Shown here: in pieces, positions 27,185 through 36,657 of the stretch
How the letters are laid out: each line of letters begins with the position of its first letter
Position numbering within the stretch: position 1 is the stretch's first letter
Source: Galbibacter kalidii
GTDB lineage: Bacteria > Bacteroidota > Bacteroidia > Flavobacteriales > Flavobacteriaceae
Length of the DNA stretch: 64,000 bases
Assembly: GCF_026241135.1 (NCBI RefSeq)
Contig: NZ_JAPFGA010000012.1
Span: 97,380-161,379, forward strand
Direction of reading: 5' to 3'
The notes under the pieces: model-generated
What the model saw: the letters and a program-made list of their open reading frames with translations, nothing else
What the model was told of the DNA's origin: nothing
Database searches by the model: none
Translations under genes and position numbers: made by a program

Positions 27185-29632
27185 ATGAAAGTATTAAAAT
27201 TTGGCGGCACCTCGGTTGCCAATGCCCAAAATATAGAAAAAGTTAAAAATATTGTTGCCAACACCCTAAAAGAACAAAAAACAACGGTTGTTGTTTCCGC
27301 TTTTGGAGGGGTAACTGACATGCTTGTCAAAGCCTCTTTACTGGCTTCGGCACAAGACGAATCCTACAAATCTGTTTTAGAAGATATTGAAGACAGACAT
27401 CTAAAGGTTATTCAAGAACTGATTGACATCAACAATCAAAGTAAAGTAGTAAGTGCTATAAAAAGAGAACTCAACGTACTTGAAACCCTTTTGGAAGGTG
27501 CATTCCTCATAGGAGAAACTACTTCAAAATTATTAGATAAAATTGTTGGTTATGGCGAACTTTTATCATCATTCATTATCAATGAGTACTTTATAAAAGA
27601 AGGCATAGACAGTGTTCATAAAGACAGTCGGACTCTTATCAAAACCGACAATCAATTCGGGAGAGCGGCTGTCGACTTTAAGACCACCAACGAACTATGC
27701 GAAAATTATTTCGGAACAGTAACCTATCAGGTTGTTGTGCTTCCGGGTTTTGTAGCTTCATCTACCAAAGGAGAATCTACAACCCTAGGCCGTGGCGGAT
27801 CGGATTATACCGCAGCTATTATCGCAGCAGCTGTCGATGCCGAACTCCTAGAAATATGGACCGATGTAAGTGGTATGTTTACTGCCAATCCAAAATTAGT
27901 CAAGCAGGCCTTTGCTATTCCGCACATCTCTTATGAGGAAGCCATGGAGTTGTCACATTTCGGAGCCAAAGTATTGTATCCGCCTACTATCCAACCCGTA
28001 TTGTCAAAAGGGATTTCCATTCATATAAAAAACACCTTTGCTCCTGATGAGGAAGGTACGCTGATCAAAAAAAATACCAACGGAAAAACAAGGGCCGTAA
28101 GAGGTATCAGTCATATTGAAAACATTTCGCTGATCTCTTTGGAAGGAAGTGGTATGGTGGGTATCCCGGGCATATCAAAGCGCTTCTTCGAGGTGCTTTC
28201 TGAAGCCAAAGTGAGCGTAGTGTTCATCACCCAGGCTTCATCAGAACACTCAATTTGTATAGGTGTTTCCAGTGAAGATGCAGAAAACGCTAAAGACGCT
28301 TTAGAAAGAGCTTTTGAATATGAAATGACCCTTAAGAAAATCAATCCGGTGATCGTGGAAGATGATCTTGCCATCATCGCATTGGTCGGTGATAATATGA
28401 AGAGCCATCAAGGACTTAGCGGACGTATGTTTAGTTCGCTTGGGAAAAACAACGTCAACATACGTGCTATCGCTCAAGGGGCATCAGAACGGAATATCTC
28501 CGCAGTCATCAATAAAAATGATGTAAAGAAAGCTTTGAACACTCTGCACGAGCAATTTTTTGAAGATAAGATCAAGCAGCTCAACCTCTTCGTTATGGGA
28601 GTAGGAAATGTAGGGGAGAAATTCCTTCAGCAAATAGAACAACAGCAAAAATTTCTCAAAAAACAATTAAAGCTGAACCTTCGGGTAGTAGCTCTTTCCA
28701 ATTCCAAAAAGATGGCATTCGAAGAAAACGGTCTTTCCCTTAAAAATTGGAAGAGCCTCCTAGAGGAAGGAGAAAAGACGGGAGTTGATGCCTTTTTTAA
28801 AAAGGTAAAAGAAATGAACCTTCGCAATAGCATTTTTGTAGACAATACAGCCAGTGAAACTATTGCAAACACATACAAAAACTATCTAAACGATAGCATT
28901 TCTGTAGTGACCTGTAATAAAATCGCAGCTTCATCTCCTTATAAAGACTATGTGGAATTGAAGGAACTCTCAAGAAGATATAACGCACCTTTCCTTTTTG
29001 AAACCAATGTAGGAGCGGGGTTACCGATTATAGATACGCTTAAGAATTTGATCGCTTCCGGAGATAAGGTGACCAAAATTCAGGCAGTGCTTTCGGGAAG
29101 TTTGAATTTTGTATTCAACAATTTTGATGAAAACACTCCTTTCCACGAAGTGGTAAAACAAGCACAAGATGAAGGTTATACAGAACCGGATCCGAAGATT
29201 GACCTTAGTGGAATTGATGTAATGCGAAAAATATTGATCCTTGCCAGAGAAAGTGGTCATGAAATTGACATCGAGCAGATAGAAAACGATGCTTTCCTGC
29301 CGGAAGCAAGTCTAAATACCGGTAATGTAGACGATTTCTATAGATCATTGGAGAAAAATAAATCACATTTTGATGATATCTATAAAAAAGCGGCAGACAA
29401 AGGGTGCCGATTGAAATATGTAGCCCAATTTGAAAACGGAAAAGCAAAAGTAGGTTTGCAACATATTCCGCAAGATCATCCGTTCTACAATCTGGAAGGA
29501 AAAGATAATATCGTACTTTTCTTTACCAAACGCTATAACGAACAACCCCTGTTGATCAAAGGTGCTGGTGCCGGAGCAGATGTAACCGCATCAGGGATTT
29601 TTGCAGACATCATTCGAATTGGCAATTTTTAA
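27185..29632 (+). CDS. thrA: Bifunctional aspartate kinase/homoserine dehydrogenase I
   Basis: The 815-residue protein begins with the aspartokinase motif VLKFGGTSVANAQNIE. Two ACT regulatory domains follow at about 300-450 (ISLISLEGSGMVGIPGISKR; LAIIALVGDNMKSHQGLSGR). The homoserine dehydrogenase half from about 460 has LFVMGVGNVGEKFLQQIEQQ, the VTCNKIAA segment and LSGSLNFVFNNFDENTPF. It catalyses the first and third steps from aspartate to threonine. The two ACT domains imply feedback inhibition by threonine. It is the first gene of thrABC, downstream of the leader peptide, with 3 bp to thrB. Confidence 0.97.
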   Translation: MKVLKFGGTSVANAQNIEKVKNIVANTLKEQKTTVVVSAFGGVTDMLVKASLLASAQDESYKSVLEDIEDRHLKVIQELIDINNQSKVVSAIKRELNVLETLLEGAFLIGETTSKLLDKIVGYGELLSSFIINEYFIKEGIDSVHKDSRTLIKTDNQFGRAAVDFKTTNELCENYFGTVTYQVVVLPGFVASSTKGESTTLGRGGSDYTAAIIAAAVDAELLEIWTDVSGMFTANPKLVKQAFAIPHISYEEAMELSHFGAKVLYPPTIQPVLSKGISIHIKNTFAPDEEGTLIKKNTNGKTRAVRGISHIENISLISLEGSGMVGIPGISKRFFEVLSEAKVSVVFITQASSEHSICIGVSSEDAENAKDALERAFEYEMTLKKINPVIVEDDLAIIALVGDNMKSHQGLSGRMFSSLGKNNVNIRAIAQGASERNISAVINKNDVKKALNTLHEQFFEDKIKQLNLFVMGVGNVGEKFLQQIEQQQKFLKKQLKLNLRVVALSNSKKMAFEENGLSLKNWKSLLEEGEKTGVDAFFKKVKEMNLRNSIFVDNTASETIANTYKNYLNDSISVVTCNKIAASSPYKDYVELKELSRRYNAPFLFETNVGAGLPIIDTLKNLIASGDKVTKIQAVLSGSLNFVFNNFDENTPFHEVVKQAQDEGYTEPDPKIDLSGIDVMRKILILARESGHEIDIEQIENDAFLPEASLNTGNVDDFYRSLEKNKSHFDDIYKKAADKGCRLKYVAQFENGKAKVGLQHIPQDHPFYNLEGKDNIVLFFTKRYNEQPLLIKGAGAGADVTASGIFADIIRIGNF

Positions 29633-29635
29633 ATT

Positions 29636-30559
29636 ATGAACGAAATCAGATTATTTTGTCCGGCTACCATTGCCAATGTTTCTTGTGGTTTCGACGTCCT
29701 CGGACTTTGTTTGGAGAGTACCGGCGATGAAATGATCATCAAGAAAACGGATACGGGAAAAGTTACCATCAGCAAGATTACGGGACAAGATCTCCCGCTG
29801 GAAACTGAAAAAAATGTTGCGGGCGTGGCAGTTCTTGCCATGTTGAAAGAAACAAATACCGATCACGGATTTGACCTCGAGATCATCAAGAAAATAAAAC
29901 CCGGAAGCGGTATTGGCAGTAGCGCAGCCAGTGCAGCAGGAGCGGTTTATGGGGTTAACAAGTTGCTCGGAGAGCCTTTTTCCCTTAACGAACTGGTACG
30001 TTTTGCTATGAAAGGTGAAGAATTGGCCAGTGGTGCTCCCCATGCCGATAATGTAGCGCCTGCCCTACTCGGTGGTTTTACCTTGGTAAAAGGATATGAG
30101 CCTTTGGAGGTTCTCAAACTCCATACACCCGCTGATATCTACGCCACAGTGATCCATCCGCAGATTGAAGTCAAAACCGCTGATGCGCGTTCGGTATTGA
30201 AACAAAATATCCCCCTGAAAAAAGCCATTGTACAATGGGGAAATCTCGCCGGATTGATAAGTGCGCTTTACACGGAAGACTACGACCTTATGTCAAGATG
30301 CCTTCATGATGAAATTGTAGAACCTATGCGGAGTCCGTTGATCCCCGGCTTTGACAAAGTGAAAAAAGCAGCTATCGATGCCGGAGCCTTGGGAAGCGGA
30401 ATTTCCGGATCCGGCCCTTCTATTTTTGCTTTGTCAAAAGGAAAGGAAACGGCAAAAAAAGCCGCCGAAAGCATGGCAAAAGTGTATAAAGAGTTTGGTG
30501 TGGATTATGATATCCATGTTTCTAAAATAAATACTGAAGGTGTAAAGGTTTTGAAATAA
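29636..30559 (+). CDS. thrB: Homoserine kinase
   Basis: The 307-residue GHMP kinase has the ATP-binding motif KPGSGIGSSAASAAGAVYGV at about residues 87-106, an N-terminal PATIANVSCGFDVLGL and a C-terminal LGSGISGSGPSIFALS glycine-rich motif. It phosphorylates homoserine for threonine synthase. It begins 3 bp after thrA ends, so translation is probably coupled. Length is typical and nothing is unusual in it. Confidence 0.97.
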   Translation: MNEIRLFCPATIANVSCGFDVLGLCLESTGDEMIIKKTDTGKVTISKITGQDLPLETEKNVAGVAVLAMLKETNTDHGFDLEIIKKIKPGSGIGSSAASAAGAVYGVNKLLGEPFSLNELVRFAMKGEELASGAPHADNVAPALLGGFTLVKGYEPLEVLKLHTPADIYATVIHPQIEVKTADARSVLKQNIPLKKAIVQWGNLAGLISALYTEDYDLMSRCLHDEIVEPMRSPLIPGFDKVKKAAIDAGALGSGISGSGPSIFALSKGKETAKKAAESMAKVYKEFGVDYDIHVSKINTEGVKVLK

Positions 30560-30594
30560 AAATCAACTTTGAACAAAAAACTTTGAATAAGAAA

Positions 30595-31902
30595 ATGAAC
30601 TATTACAGTCTTAACGACAGTCAGAATAAAAACAAGGCAAACACCAGTTTTGAAGAAGCTGTGGTACGAGGTATTGCCCCGGATAAAGGACTTTATTTCC
30701 CGAGTGAGATTACTCCTTTGGATAAAGCTTTTATCGATAATATTGAAAAGTATTCCAATGAAGAGATCGCCTATGAAGTGATCAAACAATTTGTAGGTGA
30801 TGAAATTCCTGAATCTGTTCTTAAATCAATCATTGAGGAAACCCTTTGTTTTGATTTCCCTACGGTAAAAATTGAAGAAGACATCTACTCATTAGAGCTT
30901 TTTCACGGGCCAACCATGGCCTTTAAAGATGTCGGTGCACGGTTTATGGCACGTTGTCTTGGTTATTTCAACAGAGATAAAAACGATAAAACTGTTACCG
31001 TACTTGTGGCCACTTCAGGCGATACCGGTGGCGCTGTAGCCAGTGGGTTTTTAGGAGTTAAAGGTGTTGAAGTTGTTATCCTCTATCCAAGTGGCAAGGT
31101 GAGTGATATTCAGGAAAAACAGTTAACTACGCTGGGACAAAACATTACCGCCTTGAAAGTCGATGGTGTTTTTGACGATTGTCAGGACATGGTAAAGACT
31201 GCTTTTCTCGATGAAAATTTATCCGATCAAAACCTAACATCGGCCAACTCAATCAATGTGGCACGTTGGTTACCGCAAATGTTCTATTTTTTCTTTGCCT
31301 ACAAACAACTCAAAGCCCAAGGAAAAGAACTTGTTTTTTCTGTCCCCAGTGGAAACTTCGGAAATATCTGTGCCGGCATCATGGCCAATAAACTTGGTTT
31401 ACCGATCAAACATTTTATAGCCTCCACCAACATTAACGATACGGTTCCGCGTTATATGGCAACCCGGAAATACAGTCCGATGCCATCCAAGCAAACCATT
31501 TCAAATGCGATGGATGTAGGGAATCCGAGTAACTTTATTCGTATTCAAACCCTTTTTGACAACGATTTTGAAGCTTTGAACAAAAAGTTCTCTTCCTTCA
31601 GTTATACTGATGAAGAAACCAAAATAACCATGCAGGAGATCTATAAAAAATCAGCTTATGTAGCCGATCCGCACGGTGCTGTTGGGTATATGGGCTTGAA
31701 AAAATATCAAAAAGAAAATCCGCAAGTAACAGGCGTTTTCTTAGAAACGGCTCATCCTGTTAAGTTCTTGGATATAGTTGAAGACACGCTAAGCGTTTCC
31801 GTAGAAATCCCTGAACAGATAAAAGCGGTTATGGACAAAAAGAAAGAAAGTCATAGCATTAAAAACTATGATGACCTAAAAAGTTATTTAAAGAACCGGT
31901 AA
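30595..31902 (+). CDS. thrC: Threonine synthase
   Basis: The start is taken at ATG 30595, giving MNYYSLNDSQ, which matches the usual ThrC N-terminus; a TTG 12 bp upstream would add four residues without support. The 435-residue PLP enzyme has the lysine motif HGPTMAFKDVGARF at about 105-118, the phosphate-binding ATSGDTGGAVASGF and the SANSINVARWLPQMFYFF segment. It converts phosphohomoserine to threonine and phosphate. It is the third gene of the operon, 35 bp after thrB. The gene downstream begins 83 bp on and may be read through. Confidence 0.96.
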   Translation: MNYYSLNDSQNKNKANTSFEEAVVRGIAPDKGLYFPSEITPLDKAFIDNIEKYSNEEIAYEVIKQFVGDEIPESVLKSIIEETLCFDFPTVKIEEDIYSLELFHGPTMAFKDVGARFMARCLGYFNRDKNDKTVTVLVATSGDTGGAVASGFLGVKGVEVVILYPSGKVSDIQEKQLTTLGQNITALKVDGVFDDCQDMVKTAFLDENLSDQNLTSANSINVARWLPQMFYFFFAYKQLKAQGKELVFSVPSGNFGNICAGIMANKLGLPIKHFIASTNINDTVPRYMATRKYSPMPSKQTISNAMDVGNPSNFIRIQTLFDNDFEALNKKFSSFSYTDEETKITMQEIYKKSAYVADPHGAVGYMGLKKYQKENPQVTGVFLETAHPVKFLDIVEDTLSVSVEIPEQIKAVMDKKKESHSIKNYDDLKSYLKNR

Positions 31903-31985
31903 ACTCCCCAGCTTTTCCAAAATAGGTTCGTTGGGTTTTACAAATTGTTTCTTTTTTCTTATGTTTCAGCTGAAATATATTCTTT

Positions 31986-33050
31986 ATGAAAAAATTACCT
32001 TTAGTTATTTTAGCACTGTTATTAGGAACCTTCAGCTGGGCAGCACAAGATTCTATAGTGGTTTCTTCAGAGAAAATCACCATAGGAGTTACCCAATCGC
32101 CGCCTTTTGTAATCAAAAACCAAGACGGTTTTTCAGGGCTAAGCCTGACTTCATGGGAAATGGTATCCGACGGACTTGGCATTGATGATTATGAATTAAA
32201 AGAATACACTTCGTTGCAGGAATTACTGCAAGGCATAAAATCAGGTGAAGTGGATATGAGCATCAACCCCATAACCGTAACCGACAAACGTATGGAGTAT
32301 ATAGATTTTTCGCAGCCCTATTTCATCTCCCATACGGCTTTGTCTCAAAAAAGCGATTCCAAAGTATTGCGTTTGCTAAGCAACCTATGGAGTCGTGACT
32401 TCCTCTCAGCCGTACTCATGCTTGTAGCGATAATTTTAATTTTTGGTATCCTCGTTTGGTTTTTTGAACGAAAAAAGAACCAAGAAGAATTTGGAGGCAA
32501 GCCCTTACAAGGTATTAAACAAGGATTTTGGTGGAGTGCTGTCACCATGACCACCGTAGGATATGGGGACAAATCGCCACAAACCACAGGCGGAAGGGTT
32601 GTAGGGTTTATCTGGATGTTCTTGGCTATCATCCTTATTTCGGGTTTAACGGCGAGTATTGCTTCAGCCTTAACGGTTCAGCGGATCAACGACCAAATAA
32701 ACGGTGTGGAAGACCTAAAACGCTTTGATGTAACTACGGTAACAGGTTCTAGTTCTCAAGAGTTTTTAGACCTCTACAATGTAAACTACAAAGAGGTAAA
32801 AACGGTAAACGAAGGGCTAAAAGCTTTGAACGATGAAAAAACAACCCTTTTAGTGTATGACGAACCCATCCTGAAATACATAATATCAGAACAAGGATTC
32901 GATGAATTGGAAGTACTGCCAAACCGGCTTAAAAAAGATTATTTCAGCTATGCTTTTCCGAAAGGATCTTCCTTAACAAAAAAAATAAATCCGGAGTTGA
33001 TATCCGTCCTAAAAACCATGGAATGGAACACATTGATAAAGGATTATTAA
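31986..33050 (+). CDS. GluR0-like ligand-gated potassium channel
   Basis: The 354-residue protein is built as a split solute-binding domain interrupted by a pore. After a signal peptide (1-20) comes lobe 1 (ITIGVTQSPPFVIKNQDGFS; MSINPITVTDKRMEYIDFSQ), then a transmembrane helix (about 139-160), a pore loop with the potassium selectivity filter TVGYGD at about 190-195, a second helix (about 205-227), and lobe 2 (DLKRFDVTTVTGSSSQEFL; PILKYIISEQGFDELEVL). This is the architecture of prokaryotic glutamate-receptor channels such as GluR0. The ligand is probably an amino acid, but it cannot be read. Its site just after the thr operon is suggestive, not proof. Confidence 0.88.
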   Translation: MKKLPLVILALLLGTFSWAAQDSIVVSSEKITIGVTQSPPFVIKNQDGFSGLSLTSWEMVSDGLGIDDYELKEYTSLQELLQGIKSGEVDMSINPITVTDKRMEYIDFSQPYFISHTALSQKSDSKVLRLLSNLWSRDFLSAVLMLVAIILIFGILVWFFERKKNQEEFGGKPLQGIKQGFWWSAVTMTTVGYGDKSPQTTGGRVVGFIWMFLAIILISGLTASIASALTVQRINDQINGVEDLKRFDVTTVTGSSSQEFLDLYNVNYKEVKTVNEGLKALNDEKTTLLVYDEPILKYIISEQGFDELEVLPNRLKKDYFSYAFPKGSSLTKKINPELISVLKTMEWNTLIKDY

Positions 33051-33101
33051 AAAGTTTAGTATTAAAAGAGGCTTTCTAAAAAGCACTTGGTGAATTTAAT
33101 T

Positions 33102-33190
33102 TGTCAGTCTGAGCTTGTCGAAAATATATTGAACATCAATAAATCATGCTTCGACAGGCCTGCCTGACGGTAGGCAGGCTCAGCATGACA
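33102..33190. repeat. Hairpin repeat (unit B) with nested unit A
   Basis: TGTCAGTCTGAGCTTGTCGAA at 33102-33122 pairs with TTCGACA (33150-33156) plus GCTCAG and TGACA (33178-33190). The right arm is interrupted by a 22-bp palindrome (33158-33179, GCCTGCC...GGCAGGC) related to the one at 27133. One dispersed repeat has therefore landed in, or shares sequence with, another. The remainder of the 271-bp gap holds a -7 box for gcvT. Confidence 0.75.
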
Positions 33191-33293
33191 TCCGAATTTG
33201 TAGCTTTTTAATCCCCATACCCCCTTTCTTGTCCTGTGAAATTCAAACGCATGCTTTCCTTGACATATCCTCACTTTTTTTAATAATATTTAG

Positions 33294-33301
33294 TAGGTTT
33301 G
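33294..33301 (+). promoter_or_regulatory. -7 promoter box TAGGTTTG for gcvT
   Basis: An exact TAnnTTTG match 20 bp before the gcvT ATG. No well-spaced -33 TTTG was seen. Confidence 0.45.
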
Positions 33302-33321
33302 CGCAACAAAAATGAAGAAAC

Positions 33322-34413
33322 ATGAAGAACACAGCACTTACCTCTATACACGAAGCTTTAGGCGCAAAAATGGTTCCTTTTGCCGGTTATAACATGCCGG
33401 TGCAATATGAAGGTGTAAATGTCGAACATGAAACCGTTAGGAATCATCTCGGAGTGTTTGACGTGAGCCACATGGGCGAATTTCTGATCAGCGGGGAAAA
33501 CGCCTTGGAGCTTATTCAAAAAGTGAGTAGTAACGACGCTTCCAAGCTTACTGTTGGAAAAGCACAATATTCTTGTTTACCAAACGAAGAGGGAGGTATT
33601 GTGGACGATTTGATCATCTACAAGATCAAAGAAGAACAATATTTATTGGTGGTCAATGCTTCCAATATTGAAAAAGACTGGAACTGGATCTCAAAATACA
33701 ACGAATCCATCAAGGCAGACATGAGGGATATCTCAGAAGATTATTCCCTTTTGGCCATTCAGGGACCTAAAGCGGTAGAAGCTATGCAAAGTCTAACATC
33801 TGTTGATCTTTCAGCTATAAAATTTTATCATTTTGAAGTAGCAGATTTTGCAGGAATCGAACATGTAATCATTTCAGCAACAGGATATACTGGAAGTGGT
33901 GGTTTTGAGATCTACTGCAAGAACAGCGAAGTGGAACAGGTTTGGAACAAGGTTTTGGAAGCCGGAAAAGATTTTGGTATCAAACCTATCGGACTTGCAG
34001 CCAGGGATACCCTCCGATTGGAAATGGGGTATTGTCTCTATGGAAATGATATTGATGACACGACTTCTCCCATCGAAGCCGGTTTGGGATGGATTACCAA
34101 ATTCACCAAGGATTTCGTAAATGCTGATGCTTTAAAACAGCAAAAGGAAAATGGTGTGGAGCGAAAATTGGTGGCTTTTGAAGTTACAGAACGCGGAATC
34201 CCAAGAAATGGTTATGATATATTAAATGAAGAAGGGGATGTTATTGGAAATGTGACCAGCGGAACCATGTCGCCTTCCTTAGGGAAAGGAATAGGATTGG
34301 GATATGTGAGTACAGTATATAAGGCGGTAGATACCCCTATTTTTCTTCAAATAAGAAAGAAAAAAGTGGGGGCAAAAATTGTTAAACTTCCGTTCTATCA
34401 AAATAAAAAGTGA
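33322..34413 (+). CDS. gcvT: Aminomethyltransferase, glycine cleavage T protein
   Basis: The 363-residue folate enzyme begins with the family pattern [20 protein letters not shown] and contains [42 protein letters not shown] and the C-terminal barrel segment [20 protein letters not shown]. It transfers the methylene group from lipoylated GcvH to tetrahydrofolate, releasing ammonia. The partners GcvH and GcvP are not in the window, so in this genome the glycine cleavage genes are scattered. No glycine riboswitch-like structure was recognised upstream. Length is standard. Confidence 0.97.
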   Translation: MKNTALTSIHEALGAKMVPFAGYNMPVQYEGVNVEHETVRNHLGVFDVSHMGEFLISGENALELIQKVSSNDASKLTVGKAQYSCLPNEEGGIVDDLIIYKIKEEQYLLVVNASNIEKDWNWISKYNESIKADMRDISEDYSLLAIQGPKAVEAMQSLTSVDLSAIKFYHFEVADFAGIEHVIISATGYTGSGGFEIYCKNSEVEQVWNKVLEAGKDFGIKPIGLAARDTLRLEMGYCLYGNDIDDTTSPIEAGLGWITKFTKDFVNADALKQQKENGVERKLVAFEVTERGIPRNGYDILNEEGDVIGNVTSGTMSPSLGKGIGLGYVSTVYKAVDTPIFLQIRKKKVGAKIVKLPFYQNKK

Positions 34414-34469
34414 TTTATTGGATTTATAATGAATACCAATTTAGGATATTAATTTAGGAAAAGGATTTT

Positions 34470-35285
34470 TTGAAAAAAATACTAATCATAGGAGCCAGTG
34501 GATTTATAGGTGGAGCTCTCTACAAGGAGCTCTGCCCATATTATGATACCTACGGAACATATCACACCGGAAAAATTTATTCCGGAAATAAACATTTTTT
34601 CCGATTCAATATGGAAACTGATGATATTTTCGGGGTACTTTCGGCTGTCCGCCCTAATATTATCATCTCTGCGCTTCGAGGCGATTTTGAAGCTCAATTG
34701 GAAACACACTCGCATCTTATCCAATATTGCCGGTCTTTCAACAGCAAGCTTATTTTTTTATCCTCAGCCAATGTTTTTGATGCGTTCAGCAATTTCCCTT
34801 CTTATGAATTCGACAAAACTTTGTCCATGAGCAAATACGGGAAGTTCAAGATCAAAATTGAAACCGCTTTGATGAAGCAACTTCCTGAAAAAAAATATGT
34901 TATTGCACGATTACCTATGGTTTTCGGAAGTAATTCTCCCCGATTGAAGGAATTAAAATATCATATCAGTAAAAACGAAGCCTACGAAGTTTTCCCCGAT
35001 CTGGTGATGAATGTCACCAATGCCGATAAACTCGCACAGCAGATCCATTATATCATCAACAGAAAAAAGAAAGGTATCTACCATTTAGGAAGTTCCGATC
35101 TGATCCATCATGATGAATTCATCAAAGAAATCATCAAAGCGCTAGAGTTCAACACTCCCTTGTTGAAAAACGTTTATACCTCCAATTTTGACCGATTTTT
35201 GGCTGTTTTACCCAAAGACAATAAGCTTCCGAAGCATTTAATATTTAGTCATTTTGATATTATCAACGAATTAAAGCTTCATTAA
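34470..35285 (+). CDS. RmlD-like NAD-dependent sugar-nucleotide epimerase/reductase
   Basis: The 271-residue short-chain dehydrogenase of the extended type opens with the nucleotide-binding GASGFIGGALYKEL. It has a strand LIFLSSANVFDAF, where the catalytic Ser-Thr is expected, and the YxxxK-like SMSKYGKFKIKIE at about 127-139. The start is TTG at 34470, preceded by an AGGAAAAGG-like Shine-Dalgarno sequence; no ATG suits the Rossmann start. It resembles dTDP-4-dehydrorhamnose reductase proteins but is short and lacks obvious cell-wall neighbours, so the substrate is open. It follows gcvT by 56 bp. Confidence 0.75.
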   Translation: MKKILIIGASGFIGGALYKELCPYYDTYGTYHTGKIYSGNKHFFRFNMETDDIFGVLSAVRPNIIISALRGDFEAQLETHSHLIQYCRSFNSKLIFLSSANVFDAFSNFPSYEFDKTLSMSKYGKFKIKIETALMKQLPEKKYVIARLPMVFGSNSPRLKELKYHISKNEAYEVFPDLVMNVTNADKLAQQIHYIINRKKKGIYHLGSSDLIHHDEFIKEIIKALEFNTPLLKNVYTSNFDRFLAVLPKDNKLPKHLIFSHFDIINELKLH

Positions 35286-35319
35286 ATTTCGTTTTTATAT
35301 TTTTATAGAAAATGTCAAA

Positions 35320-35604
35320 ATGAAGAAGCTGGAAAAACAAGAAATACAAGAACGGATAAAAACATTGAATTTTTGGGATTATGAAGACGGATATTTAGTC
35401 ACTTCTTTAGATTTCAAATCCTTTTCTGATGCCTTTGCCATGATGACCCGTATTGCTTTTGAAGCTGAGGCCTTACAACATCATCCGGAGTGGACCAATG
35501 TGTACAACAACCTTACCATTCGCCTCAACACACACGATGTTGATGGTATTACTGAAAAAGATTTTAAGTTGGCCGAAAAAATCGAAGCCATCATAAAAGG
35601 TTAA
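35320..35604 (+). CDS. 4a-hydroxytetrahydrobiopterin dehydratase (PCD/DCoH)
   Basis: The 94-residue protein has the PCD fold: FWDYEDGYLVTSLDFKSFSD, AEALQHHPEWTNVYNNLTIR with the catalytic His pair, and LNTHDVDGITEKDFKLAEKI. It recycles the pterin cofactor after aromatic amino acid hydroxylation. In bacteria without a hydroxylase, such proteins may act on molybdopterin or folate chemistry. No phenylalanine hydroxylase gene is visible nearby. The length is normal and the start is the only ATG. Confidence 0.92.
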   Translation: MKKLEKQEIQERIKTLNFWDYEDGYLVTSLDFKSFSDAFAMMTRIAFEAEALQHHPEWTNVYNNLTIRLNTHDVDGITEKDFKLAEKIEAIIKG

Positions 35605-35726
35605 GTCAACTACCTCTGCGTAAGCTCACGAGGCAATAGGTGGGAAAACCTGAAAAATATTTTAACGCCCGCCTGAATGGAACGGACAGGCAAGCCTCGG
35701 AGCATTCAAAATCTCACCTAGTGAGG
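35605..35726. repeat. Dispersed repeat, copy 1, before yebC
   Basis: It begins GTCAACTACCT, contains GCAATAGGTGGGAAAACCTG, and ends ATCTCACCTAGTGAG. The same series of blocks recurs at 36551-36657 (AACTACCT; GCATTAGGCAGAAAACCTA; ATATCACTTAGTGAG), so the two gaps flanking yebC hold related sequence. A GCCTG/CAGGC stem lies inside copy 1. Confidence 0.6.
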
Positions 35727-35807
35727 AAAATTCCGTACAAACTCATAGTCATGGGTTTTCTTTTTTTATTTATTTTTGCGGATAATTCATAACGAATACT
35801 ATTTTTT

Positions 35808-36530
35808 ATGGGAAGAGCTTTTGAGTTTAGGAAAGCGAGAAAAATGAAGCGTTGGGCAGCAATGGCCAAAACCTTTACCCGCATTGGGAAAGATATTGTA
35901 ATTGCCGTTAAAGAAGGAGGTCCAGATCCGGATGCCAATGCCCGTCTAAGAGCCGTGATGCAAAATGCCAAAGCGGCCAATATGCCCAAAGACAATATTG
36001 AAAGGGCGATTAAGCGTGCTACTGACAAAAACACCGAAAACTATAAAGAAGTTCTTTTTGAAGGCTATGGCCCACACGGAATTGCCATTCTCATTGAAAC
36101 AGCAACCGACAACAACAACCGAACCGTGGCTAATATCCGTAGTTATTTCAATAAATGTGACGGAAGTTTAGGCACCAGTGGTTCAGTAGAGTTTATGTTT
36201 GATCATACCTGTAACTTCAGGATTTCTGCTGAAGGCATGGATCCCGAAGAACTGGAATTGGAGATGATTGATTTTGGTGCTGAAGAGGTTTTTGTTGATG
36301 ATGATGGTATATTGATCTACGCACCGTTTGAAAGTTTTGGTACTATTCAAAAAGAATTGGAAGGACGAAATATCGAAATCTTATCTTCCGGGTTTGAGCG
36401 AATTCCACAAGTCACCAAAAAGTTATCCCCTGGTGAAACAGCAGATATTGAAAAACTTTTGGAGAAAATCGAGGAAGACGACGACGTTCAAAACGTGTAT
36501 CACACCATGGAGGAAACAACTGATGAATAA
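35808..36530 (+). CDS. YebC/PmpR-family protein
   Basis: The 240-residue YebC protein starts MGRAFEFRKARKMKRWAAMA and has the family segments GPHGIAILIETATDNNNRT and DGSLGTSGSVEFMFDHT, then the acidic C-terminal domain ending EDDDVQNVYHTMEE. YebC proteins were called transcription regulators; more recent work ties family members to translation of proline-rich stretches on the ribosome, so both roles remain possible. It stands alone between two related repeats. A -7-like TATTTTTG (35771-35778) lies 30 bp before the start. Confidence 0.92.
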   Translation: MGRAFEFRKARKMKRWAAMAKTFTRIGKDIVIAVKEGGPDPDANARLRAVMQNAKAANMPKDNIERAIKRATDKNTENYKEVLFEGYGPHGIAILIETATDNNNRTVANIRSYFNKCDGSLGTSGSVEFMFDHTCNFRISAEGMDPEELELEMIDFGAEEVFVDDDGILIYAPFESFGTIQKELEGRNIEILSSGFERIPQVTKKLSPGETADIEKLLEKIEEDDDVQNVYHTMEETTDE

Positions 36531-36550
36531 ATAATCAGTATTTGACTGTT

Positions 36551-36657
36551 GTTGTAAACTACCTGTTTCGGAACAGGTTCAAGAAGCATTAGGCAGAAAA
36601 CCTAAAAAAACATATCTACACTAGCAATCAGAATATACCAAATATCACTTAGTGAGT
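36551..36657. repeat. Dispersed repeat, copy 2, after yebC
   Basis: Related to 35605-35726 by ordered blocks. It contains a CCTGTTTCGGAACAGG hairpin. Its right end supplies the last codons and stop of the acyltransferase on the minus strand (Phe-Thr-His-stop), so the insertion may have reset the end of that gene. Confidence 0.55.

Noticed and set aside
33051..33321. Glycine riboswitch before gcvT
   Set aside because: The gap is explained by a dispersed hairpin repeat and a promoter box; no glycine-aptamer pattern was recognised.
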